Assembly: GCA_945873295.1 (NCBI GenBank) | Contig: CAMCCS010000001.1 | Coordinates: forward strand, 83,469-117,122 | DNA length: 33,654 nucleotides | From: an uncultured Clostridia bacterium | GTDB taxonomy: Bacteria; Bacillota; Clostridia; Oscillospirales; Oscillospiraceae | Direction of reading: 5' to 3' | In this document: in pieces, positions 18,818-26,635 of the stretch | Numbering within the stretch: position 1 is the first letter of the stretch | How the letters are laid out: each line of letters begins with the position of its first letter | Notes under the pieces: model-generated | What the model was told of the DNA's origin: nothing | What the model saw: only the letters and a program-made list of their open reading frames with translations | Database searches by the model: none | Translations under genes and position numbers: made by a program

Positions 18818-19976
18818 CGGAATCCCTCCCTTCTTTCAGGACAAGGAACGTAGTCGGCACCGGGCGGATACCGATTACCGAGGCGCAATTATTGATATAG
18901 TCTCCCTGGTACCACATAAGGGTAGATGATCCGCCGTCTAAGTTGCAGGCATTTACCGCTCCGTATTTCTGGAAGATGTCCACCAAATCCCAGAGGGAGG
19001 CGCCGATGCTGATGACCTGCCGCCCGTCAATGACCAGCAGGAGGATCGCGCCGTCGGAGCGCTGGCCGATGGCTGTCCGGGGATTGAGGCCGCTTGTGAT
19101 GGATTCCGGCAGTGCTACTTCACCGTTGGAAATCAGCACAGGGCCAAAGCTGACGCCGTATTCAATATTCCGCTGCCGGATTTCCTCCGCCGTTAAATTG
19201 CCTACATGCAGGATATGGTCCGTGTCAAGGCCGACAAAGCCCTGCCGGGTTCCGGAGCCGGCATAGTAAATCTGCCCCTCATACACCACCAGAGAATCGG
19301 GAACGCTGCCGTCTCCCGCTCCGTCAGGATCCACAAAGCCGCCGGCATTCATTCCGGCCACTGCGTCAAACTGCTCCACCATTTCGGCAACGGTATAGCC
19401 GCGCGAACCATAGGATTTCGGTACGCTGCCCATAATGACCCGGGAAGGGTCCAGCACTACCATCATATAGCCGGAATAGCCCTCGCCCTTCACCGCTTCC
19501 ACAATGATCCCGTCGCCGTCCTCATCAATGAGGCCCCATTCATCCGCCACGGGTCCGGTTTTGGGGGAGTCCCCCTCCGGCTTCGCAATGGTGATCAGGG
19601 AAGTATCCGTCTGGGCATACTCCTCCACTTCTCTGCCGGCCTCGATCTCGGCAATCTCCTCCTCTGTCAGGAAAATATCCGCCAAAAATCCGATTGCACT
19701 GGTCTCCCGCACAGACATGACAAACAGATTCCGGGCCGTCGGCGACGGCCCTTTTGCCAGCACATACATAACGCCGTACAGTGCGATTGCCAGAAGCAGA
19801 ACCGTCTCCACAAGGAAAAAGGCGACTTTGCCCACCCCACTGAGAATCCGGCGCCACAGAGGCTTTTTCCGCTGCCGCGGAGGGGAGATTTTTTGGGGGG
19901 TCGATGTGGGCGGAGAGAGAAAATCCTCAGAATTTACCTCGCGGATAATGTCCTCCAAATTATATTTATCTGACAT
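18810..19976 (-). CDS. Phosphodiester glycosidase family (NAGPA-domain) membrane protein
   Basis: A 388-residue protein with a Pro/Ser-rich cytoplasmic N-terminus (about 1-48), one membrane helix (about 50-74, VAFFLVETVLLLAIALYGVMYVLA) and an external NAGPA/phosphodiester glycosidase domain (about 155-380). Signature parts are VAGMNAGGFVDPDG, SFGPVLISNGEV, NPRTAIGQRSDGAILLLVIDGRQ and AVNACNLDGGSSTLMWYQG. The animal enzyme removes N-acetylglucosamine from a phosphodiester; bacterial relatives are placed with exopolysaccharide or wall polymer genes, so a role in surface glycan remodelling is likely but unproven. GGAGG stands 7 bases before the ATG. It is the middle gene of an envelope operon. 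Confidence 0.9.
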   Translation of the reverse strand: MSDKYNLEDIIREVNSEDFLSPPTSTPQKISPPRQRKKPLWRRILSGVGKVAFFLVETVLLLAIALYGVMYVLAKGPSPTARNLFVMSVRETSAIGFLADIFLTEEEIAEIEAGREVEEYAQTDTSLITIAKPEGDSPKTGPVADEWGLIDEDGDGIIVEAVKGEGYSGYMMVVLDPSRVIMGSVPKSYGSRGYTVAEMVEQFDAVAGMNAGGFVDPDGAGDGSVPDSLVVYEGQIYYAGSGTRQGFVGLDTDHILHVGNLTAEEIRQRNIEYGVSFGPVLISNGEVALPESITSGLNPRTAIGQRSDGAILLLVIDGRQVISIGASLWDLVDIFQKYGAVNACNLDGGSSTLMWYQGDYINNCASVIGIRPVPTTFLVLKEGRDSDG

Positions 19977-20038
19977 TACAGCACCTCCGCGTTTTTTCGA
20001 TTTTTTCGTAGAAAGCCGGATACGGCCCAGCGTCGCTG

Positions 20039-21631
20039 TTACGCCGCCAGGTCAACAAAGGCAAGCAGGATTTTGTCGTAGCTTACCACCAGGGGGTAGC
20101 GTGCCGCCGTTTCTTCCACAAAGTCGTTGGACATCTGGGCCAGCAGATCTTCCCGGGCGTAGTCTTTCCACTGAGGACGGCTCTGGCAGAAATACATGAT
20201 ATGATAGCCGAAGTCGGTCTTCACAATGTCGAAGTCTCCGGGCTGACGGCCGGCGTCAAAGCACCAGTCGTTAAATTCCGTCACCATCTGGCCCTGGGAT
20301 ACATCCTCGTACAGGCCGCCGTTATCCTTGGAGCCGCCGTCCTCGGAATGTTCCTTGGCAAGAGCCGCGAAGCTTTCCTCAGTCATTTCGCCTTTTTTCC
20401 ACATTTCCAGAATGTCCTTTGCCCGCTGCTCACCGGCGGCCCAGGCATCGTCGGAGAATTCTTCCGTGCGGATGGTGTCGCTGGTCGCTCCCTCGGGCAT
20501 GATCAGGATGTGGCGCACGTTTACAAGGACATCGTCCTTGGTGATGCCGTTCTCCTCATAGATCGCCGCATTCTCATCAAAAAAGGCCTCAATCTCCTCA
20601 TCTGTCACGGAATAGCTCTCCGTCACCTGGGAGAAGTAGCTGAGCCCCTCATAGTACAGGTTCAGGAACCCCACATAATCGTCGTAGGTGGCAGCCCCGC
20701 CCAGCATCGCCGTCACCAAAGCGTCAACGCTGTCAAACCCGGAGCTTTCCGCGGACTGCGCTAGGTCTTCCGCCAGGGCATCCATCTCTTCCCGGTATTC
20801 CGCAGGCATCTGCACACCATTCTTTTCCGCCTCAGCAGCCATGGACTGGTAGCTCTGCCAGCACAGCAGCGCCTGGTCCAGGAAATACTGCTGCCAGGTC
20901 TGGCCCTCCACAGCAGGACACAGCTGGGTATCCAGACCCTGTGTGTGGTCCAGACCGAAGTAGGCAAGATAATAGCCGTACTGGGAAAGGAACTCCCGCA
21001 CCTGCATCCAGTAGTAGACCTGAAGCTCGGCAACCGTAAGTTCATATTCTCCGGCAGTCGCCACCACGGTATCCCGGGCAGCAATCACATCCGCGTCGGA
21101 GGCGGTATAGCTTCCCTTGCAGGTAACATCGTCGGGATTGCCGTCGGCAGGGATGGTATATTCCACAGCTTCCGCGGTTTCCTCTGTCGGCTCGGCCTGT
21201 TGCGTCTGCGAAGACGGAGCTGTTTCCGTTTCATCGGCCGTCCCGGCATTTTTGCTGCCAAGGCTGCTGACTACCACGGCGATAAGGGCAGCCACAAGCA
21301 CCACCACAAACGCCACCGCCAGGGCAATCTTTCCGGGGGTCGCTTTCATGCCCGGTTTGATTTCCGCCGCAGCCGCGTCAGAAGTTTGTTCCTCTTTTTC
21401 CTCCGCGTCCTTCCCGGGCGCTTCGCCGGCTGCTTCGGTGCTTTCTCCGGAAGCTTCGGTTCCCCCGGAGGTTTCACTTTCTCCGGATGTTTCACTTTCC
21501 CCGGCAGGCGCTTCCTCCGGCTTTTCCGGAGCACTGCATACCTCCGGCTGGATATCCTGTGCCTGGGGCACAGTTTCCTCCCCGGGAACCTCCGGAGTCA
21601 TTTCACCGGAATTTTTTTCCTGTTCGTCCAT
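20039..21631 (-). CDS. Membrane-anchored PPIC-type foldase with a long acidic cytoplasmic tail
   Basis: A 530-residue parvulin-type foldase. The first 100 residues are hydrophilic and low in complexity, rich in Glu, Ser, Pro and Gly (with SETSGESETSGG-like repeats), then one membrane helix at about 101-122. Outside are a Thr/Glu-rich linker, a SurA-N-like helical part (about 170-340, VAELQVYYWMQVREFLSQYGYYLAYFG) and one parvulin domain (about 368-480) with NVRHILIMPEG, HSEDGGSKDNGGLYEDVSQGQMV, EFNDWCFDAGRQPGD and GYHIMYF. It is a paralogue of the foldase at 155-1792, sharing GGLYE and FNDWCFD. Start at 21631 is chosen for AGAGG five bases upstream; in-frame ATGs at 21649 and 21673 have no such site. 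It leads the envelope operon, so it may fold the two downstream surface proteins. Confidence 0.88.
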   Translation of the reverse strand: MDEQEKNSGEMTPEVPGEETVPQAQDIQPEVCSAPEKPEEAPAGESETSGESETSGGTEASGESTEAAGEAPGKDAEEKEEQTSDAAAAEIKPGMKATPGKIALAVAFVVVLVAALIAVVVSSLGSKNAGTADETETAPSSQTQQAEPTEETAEAVEYTIPADGNPDDVTCKGSYTASDADVIAARDTVVATAGEYELTVAELQVYYWMQVREFLSQYGYYLAYFGLDHTQGLDTQLCPAVEGQTWQQYFLDQALLCWQSYQSMAAEAEKNGVQMPAEYREEMDALAEDLAQSAESSGFDSVDALVTAMLGGAATYDDYVGFLNLYYEGLSYFSQVTESYSVTDEEIEAFFDENAAIYEENGITKDDVLVNVRHILIMPEGATSDTIRTEEFSDDAWAAGEQRAKDILEMWKKGEMTEESFAALAKEHSEDGGSKDNGGLYEDVSQGQMVTEFNDWCFDAGRQPGDFDIVKTDFGYHIMYFCQSRPQWKDYAREDLLAQMSNDFVEETAARYPLVVSYDKILLAFVDLAA

Positions 21632-21796
21632 AAAAACCTCTTTCTCCATAGAAATGGAATCGACATATTGCATACAATTGCATGTGTTTTAGTTTACCAC
21701 GGACACAGGAAGAATGCAAGCAGTTCATCAATATTTCCTTTTTTTGAAAATCCTCCGCAGCGCAATCCCCTGGCCCATCTTTTCTCCCGGGAGCAC

Positions 21797-21825
21797 TTGC
21801 AAAACCGCGGGAAAAATGGTATGAT
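21797..21825 (+). promoter_or_regulatory. Sigma-A promoter of miaB
   Basis: TTGCAA (21797-21802), a 17-base spacer and TATGAT (21820-21825), 32 bases before the miaB ATG. It would drive miaB and probably mutS, the CPBP gene and mutL, which follow with short gaps and no terminator. Confidence 0.75.
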
Positions 21826-21857
21826 TTATTGTCGAAGCATTATAAGGAGAGAACGCC

Positions 21858-23270
21858 ATGAACACAAAAACCACCGTGATCACCCCGGAGCAGCTTCAGG
21901 AGCAGTTTGCTTTCTGCGACCGGATCGCCGCCTACTGGGTAAGGCAGGGCAGGACCCCCACAGCCTATGTGGAGACCTACGGCTGCCAGCAGAACGAGGC
22001 GGATTCAGAAAAAATACGGGGGTATCTGGCGCAGTGCGGCTATGCCATCGTGTCAAGCGCCGAGGGCGCGGATATTGTAGTGATGAACACCTGCGCCATC
22101 CGGGAGCACGCCGAGCAGCGGGTTTTCGGCAATCTAGGAGCTCTGACCCACACCAAGCGCCGTCATCCGGAGCAGAAGATCTTCCTGTGCGGCTGTATGG
22201 CGGGGGAGCCCCATGTCTCGGAGCGGATCCGGAAAAGCTTTCCCTATGTGGACGGTGTTTTCTCCACCCACCATCTGTGGCAGTTTCCGGAGATCCTCTG
22301 CAGGGTCCTGACGGAAAAGAAACGGCAGTTCTATATTACCGATGAGCCCGGCTCCATTGCCGAGGGGATCCCCCAGGTGCGGGATAATGCCCTGAAAGCC
22401 TGGGTTTCCATTATGTACGGCTGCAATAATTTCTGTACCTACTGCATCGTCCCCTATGTCCGGGGCCGGGAGCGCAGCCGCAGGCCCGAGGACATTCTTG
22501 CCGAGTGCCGGTGCCTGGTGGAAAACGGGTGCAAGGAGATCACCCTGCTGGGGCAGAATGTCAACTCCTACGGCAAGGACTTAGACTGCGGCATGGACTT
22601 TGCCGATCTGCTGACTGCCATTGCCGCAATCGACGGAGACTTTCTTATCCGGTTTATGACCAGCCATCCCAGGGACGCATCCCGGAAGCTGTTTGAAGCT
22701 ATGGCTGCCAGTCCCAAAATCGCAAAGCAGCTCCACCTTCCCTTCCAGTCCGGGTCCAGCCGGGTGCTCAAAGCCATGAACCGGCACTATGACCGGGAGC
22801 AGTACCTGAATAAGGCCCTTACCGCCAAGGCTATCATGCCGGACCTGGTCCTCACCAGCGACGTGATCGTAGGCTTCCCCGGAGAAACCGAGGAAGAATT
22901 CGAGGAAACCCTTTCCCTTATCCGCCAGGTGCGCTACGACAGCCTGTTTACCTTCATTTTCTCCCCCCGGGAGGGTTCTCCCGCGGCAAAAATGGAAGAC
23001 CCCACGCCGAAAGAGGAAAAGAACCGGCGCTTTGACCGGCTCTGCGCGGTGCAGAACGAGATTTCCCAGGAAATCCATAGTTCTTATATCGGAAAGACTT
23101 TCCGCTGTCTTGTGGACGGGCAGGAGGGTGACCTGCTCACCGCCCGTACCGAAGGCGGACGGCTGGTCCGCTTCCCGGGAGATGCCTCCCTCATCGGTGA
23201 TTTTCATAACATTACCATTACCGGCGCCACCACCTGGAGCCTGACGGGGAAGCTTCTTTCCGCCGAATAA
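21858..23270 (+). CDS. miaB: tRNA-2-methylthio-N6-dimethylallyladenosine synthase MiaB
   Basis: A 470-residue radical SAM methylthiotransferase that converts i6A37 to ms2i6A37 in tRNAs. The N-terminal UPF0004 domain supplies one iron-sulfur cluster through Cys43 (ETYGCQQNEAD), Cys79 (NTCAIREHAEQR) and Cys113 (CGCMA). The radical SAM cluster is Cys189, Cys193 and Cys196 in YGCNNFCTYCIVPYVRGRE. LLGQNVNSYG, FMTSHPRD and LHLPFQSGSSRVLKAMNRHY are MiaB signatures that separate it from MtaB and RimO, and a TRAM domain ends the protein. AAGGAGA precedes the ATG. Its substrate is made by MiaA, encoded at 28954. Confidence 0.97.
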   Translation: MNTKTTVITPEQLQEQFAFCDRIAAYWVRQGRTPTAYVETYGCQQNEADSEKIRGYLAQCGYAIVSSAEGADIVVMNTCAIREHAEQRVFGNLGALTHTKRRHPEQKIFLCGCMAGEPHVSERIRKSFPYVDGVFSTHHLWQFPEILCRVLTEKKRQFYITDEPGSIAEGIPQVRDNALKAWVSIMYGCNNFCTYCIVPYVRGRERSRRPEDILAECRCLVENGCKEITLLGQNVNSYGKDLDCGMDFADLLTAIAAIDGDFLIRFMTSHPRDASRKLFEAMAASPKIAKQLHLPFQSGSSRVLKAMNRHYDREQYLNKALTAKAIMPDLVLTSDVIVGFPGETEEEFEETLSLIRQVRYDSLFTFIFSPREGSPAAKMEDPTPKEEKNRRFDRLCAVQNEISQEIHSSYIGKTFRCLVDGQEGDLLTARTEGGRLVRFPGDASLIGDFHNITITGATTWSLTGKLLSAE

Positions 23271-23327
23271 AAGGCTTTATTTCAAATCCACTTCTCCCGC
23301 CGCCTTCGCGGCAGAAACGGAGCGATC

Positions 23328-25931
23328 ATGGCTACACCCACCACAGACCTCACCCCCATGCAGCGGCAGTACCGGGCAATGAAAGAGAAGCACCAGGACT
23401 GTATTCTTTTCTTCCGCCTGGGGGATTTCTATGAAATGTTCAATGAGGACGCCTTCCTGGCGGCCCGGGAGCTGGACCTGACCCTCACCACCCGGGACCG
23501 TAATAAGCCCAAGGAGGAACAGACCCCCATGTGCGGCGTCCCCTTCCACAGTGTGGACTCCTATATCGCCCGGCTGGTGCAGAAGGGCTACAAGGTTGCC
23601 ATCTGCGAGCAGATGGAAGACCCCGCTACCGCCAAGGGCCTGGTGGAGCGGGATATTACCCGCATCGTCACCCCCGGCACCGTGACGGAAAGCTGCATGC
23701 TGGAAGAGAGCAAAAACAACTATATGGGCTGCATCTACGGGGAGGGCGGCAAATTCGGTCTTGCCTTCTGTGATGTGTCCACCGGCGCGTTTTTTGTCAC
23801 CGTCTGTACCGATCCCCAGAACGTTGCCTCGGAGCTGGGCCGGTTCTCCCCCGCCGAGGTTCTGCGCTTCGGTTCGGGGACGGACTGTGAAACCATTCAG
23901 GACGCCCTGTTCCGCCGGATCGGCTGCTGTGTGGACGAGGGCACCCCGGATGTCTTTCAGGCGGAAAGCTGCGAAGGCTGCCTTTCCCATCACTTTGGCA
24001 AGGATATGGTGCAGCTGGGTCTTGCGGCCCTGCCCGCCGCGGTCATTGCCGCGGGAGCCCTCCTTTCCACCCTGCTGACTCTGCAGAAAAATGACCTGGC
24101 TCATATCCGCGAGATTCAATACTACACCACCGGACGGTTTATGGAGCTGGATCTGGACGCCCGCCGGAACCTGGAGCTGACGGAGACCATGCGCTCCAAG
24201 GAGAAAAAGGGTTCCCTTCTGTGGGTGCTGGACAAGACCCACACCGCCATGGGCGGGCGGATGCTCCGGAGCTGGCTGGAAAAGCCCCTCCTGGACCCCG
24301 GTGAGATCACCCGCCGCCACGGTGCCGTGGAAGCCATGGTGGAAAATTCCATCGTCCGGGGCGAGCTGGAAGAAGCCCTGAAGGATGTTACCGACCTGGA
24401 ACGGGTCATGACCCGGATCGTCACGGGAACCGTCAACTGCCGGGACCTGCTGGGCCTTGCCCGGGGGCTTCGCGCTCTGCCCACCGTAAGACAGCAGCTC
24501 CAAAAACTGGACGCGCCTCTCATCAAAAAGCTGGTTTCCGCCATCGACCCACTGGACGACTGCGCTGCCATGATCGAAAACACCATCGTGGACGACCCAC
24601 CCCTGACCATTCGGGAGGGCGGCATCATCCGCAAGGGGGCAAACGCTGAAGCGGATCGGCTCCGGGATATTATGGAGGGCGGCTCCGGCACCATTGCCGC
24701 AATCGAAGCCAGCGAACGGGAGAAGACCGGCATCCGCACCTTGCGGGTGGGCTTCAACCGGGTGTTCGGCTACTACATTGAGGTATCCAAGTCCTTCATG
24801 GATCAGGTACCCCCAAACTATGTCCGCAAGCAGACCCTTGCCAACTGTGAACGCTACATCACCCAGGAGCTGAAAGAACTGGAAAACCAGGTACTTACCG
24901 CCAAGGACCGGCTCACCGCCCTGGAATACCAGATTTTTACCCAGCTGCGGGAGACCCTGGCCGCCGCAGCAAGCCGGGTGCAGGCCACCGCGGCTGCCGT
25001 TGCGGCGGCGGACGCCCTGTGCTCCCTGGCATCGGTGGCGGTGCAGCGGGGCTACTGCCGCCCGGAGATCACCCTGGGCCGGGAAATTTCCATTACCGAC
25101 GGCCGCCACCCCGTAGTGGAGGCCATGCTCCGGGATTCCCTTTTCGTCCCCAACGACACCTCCCTGGGAGGTAACGACAACCAGGTCTCCATCATCACCG
25201 GCCCCAATATGGCCGGTAAATCCACATACATGCGCCAGGTGGCCCTCATTGTCCTCATGGCCCAAATGGGCTCCTTTGTCCCCGCCCGCAGCGCCCGGAT
25301 CGGCCTGGTGGACCGGGTATTTACCCGGATTGGCGCCAGTGACGACCTGGCATCCGGCCAGTCCACCTTTATGGTGGAGATGGCGGAGGTAGCCTCCATT
25401 CTGAAATACGCCACCGCAAGGAGCCTGCTCATTCTGGACGAAATCGGGCGGGGCACCTCCACCTACGACGGCATGGCCATTGCCCGGGCGGTGCTGGAAT
25501 ACGCCGCAAATCCCAAGCGGCTGGGAGCGAAAACCCTCTTTGCCACCCACTACCACGAGCTTTCCGCCCTGGAAAACCAGCTGGCCAATGTGAAAAACTA
25601 CAATATTGCCGTGAAAAAGCGGGGCGACCAGATGATCTTCCTGCGCAAGATCGTCCCCGGCGCCACCGACGACAGCTACGGCATCGAGGTCGCCAAGCTG
25701 GCGGGCCTGCCCGGGGCTGTCATCACCCGGGCCCGGGAGATCTTAGGTGAGCTGGAGGCGGAGGGAACTGCCGCCCCCAAAAGCACGAAAAAGGAGCCGG
25801 AGGATCAGGTCAGCATGCTGGACATTACGGACCGCCAGGTCTGCGACGCCCTGCGCGGCATCCAGGTGGAGACCCTGACCCCCATCGAAGCCATGAACGA
25901 ACTGTACAAACTGCGTAAAATGCTGAACTGA
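23328..25931 (+). CDS. mutS: DNA mismatch repair protein MutS
   Basis: An 867-residue mismatch recognition ATPase. The N-terminal domain carries TPMQRQYRAMKEKHQDCILFFRLGDFYEMFNEDA, including the FYE mismatch-contacting motif, then connector, lever and clamp domains. The ATPase has Walker A GPNMAGKSTYMRQ near residue 624, SASDDLASGQSTFMVEM-like signature (seen as GASDDLASGQSTFMVEM), Walker B LLILDEIGRGTSTYDG and ATHYHEL. A short C-terminal tail follows. GGAG precedes the ATG by six bases. The next gene begins one base after the stop. Together with MutL it forms the methyl-independent repair pathway; no mutH is present or expected. Confidence 0.98.
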   Translation: MATPTTDLTPMQRQYRAMKEKHQDCILFFRLGDFYEMFNEDAFLAARELDLTLTTRDRNKPKEEQTPMCGVPFHSVDSYIARLVQKGYKVAICEQMEDPATAKGLVERDITRIVTPGTVTESCMLEESKNNYMGCIYGEGGKFGLAFCDVSTGAFFVTVCTDPQNVASELGRFSPAEVLRFGSGTDCETIQDALFRRIGCCVDEGTPDVFQAESCEGCLSHHFGKDMVQLGLAALPAAVIAAGALLSTLLTLQKNDLAHIREIQYYTTGRFMELDLDARRNLELTETMRSKEKKGSLLWVLDKTHTAMGGRMLRSWLEKPLLDPGEITRRHGAVEAMVENSIVRGELEEALKDVTDLERVMTRIVTGTVNCRDLLGLARGLRALPTVRQQLQKLDAPLIKKLVSAIDPLDDCAAMIENTIVDDPPLTIREGGIIRKGANAEADRLRDIMEGGSGTIAAIEASEREKTGIRTLRVGFNRVFGYYIEVSKSFMDQVPPNYVRKQTLANCERYITQELKELENQVLTAKDRLTALEYQIFTQLRETLAAAASRVQATAAAVAAADALCSLASVAVQRGYCRPEITLGREISITDGRHPVVEAMLRDSLFVPNDTSLGGNDNQVSIITGPNMAGKSTYMRQVALIVLMAQMGSFVPARSARIGLVDRVFTRIGASDDLASGQSTFMVEMAEVASILKYATARSLLILDEIGRGTSTYDGMAIARAVLEYAANPKRLGAKTLFATHYHELSALENQLANVKNYNIAVKKRGDQMIFLRKIVPGATDDSYGIEVAKLAGLPGAVITRAREILGELEAEGTAAPKSTKKEPEDQVSMLDITDRQVCDALRGIQVETLTPIEAMNELYKLRKMLN

Positions 25932-25932
25932 T

Positions 25933-26631
25933 ATGGGAAAAAAGACACTTTCATCCCCCCGCATCACCGGCACGGAAGCCGTATGGGGCTGGGGCTGGTG
26001 GGCATTCCAGTTTTTTCTGCTGCCCAGCTTACTCCCCGCTGTGAATACGCTTTTGTCCCGACCCCTGAGCCAGGCGGAGCTGAACTTCACTTTCTTTCTG
26101 ATGAATTTTCTGGCTGTGCTGCTGATCTTTCATTCCTTTCTGGCCCGGTCTGCCCGGGCAGCTATCGCCCACCCCGCCTATTTCTGTCAGGCGGTGATAT
26201 TGGGCCTTGTTGCCTACTTTGCCCTGAGCAAATGCATCGGCTGGTGCATCCACCAGCTTGACCCGGGCTTCCGGAATACCAATGACGCCTTTATTTCCGG
26301 CCTGCACCTAAGCAGCCGGTACTTGACTGCCCTGGGCACCATTGTGCTGGTCCCGCCGGCGGAGGAATGCTTCTACCGGGGCCTGTTCTTCCAGACCTTT
26401 GCCAAGAAAGCCCTTTGGCTGGGCTATGCCGTGTCCACAACGGTCTTTGCCCTGATTCACATTCTGGGCTTTATCGGCAGCGCCTCTCCCCTGACCCTGG
26501 TGCTGTGCTTCCTGCAATATCTGCCCGCCGGGCTGTGCCTTGCCTGGAGCTATGCCAAATCCGACACCATCTTCGCCCCCATCCTGATCCACGCCCTGGT
26601 CAATGCCTGGGGCATCTACGAAATGAGGTGA
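25933..26631 (+). CDS. CPBP-family intramembrane metalloprotease
   Basis: A 232-residue multi-pass membrane protein (about six to eight helices) of the CPBP/Abi (Rce1-like) family. The three metal and catalytic motifs are present: EECFYRGLFF with Glu144, Glu145 and Arg149, then FALIHILGF, and IFAPILIHALVNA near the C-terminus. Bacterial members act in prenyl-protein-like processing, bacteriocin immunity or unknown proteolysis; the substrate here is unknown. It is wedged between mutS (1-base gap) and mutL (4-base gap), thus co-transcribed with mismatch repair genes, which normally sit next to each other. It has no strong ribosome binding site of its own and probably depends on coupling with mutS. 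Confidence 0.88.
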   Translation: MGKKTLSSPRITGTEAVWGWGWWAFQFFLLPSLLPAVNTLLSRPLSQAELNFTFFLMNFLAVLLIFHSFLARSARAAIAHPAYFCQAVILGLVAYFALSKCIGWCIHQLDPGFRNTNDAFISGLHLSSRYLTALGTIVLVPPAEECFYRGLFFQTFAKKALWLGYAVSTTVFALIHILGFIGSASPLTLVLCFLQYLPAGLCLAWSYAKSDTIFAPILIHALVNAWGIYEMR

Positions 26632-26635
26632 GTTC

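Noticed and set aside
23277..25556. Minus-strand open frame (759 codons) opposite mutS
   Set aside because: Antisense shadow of mutS; no ribosome binding site and no domain.
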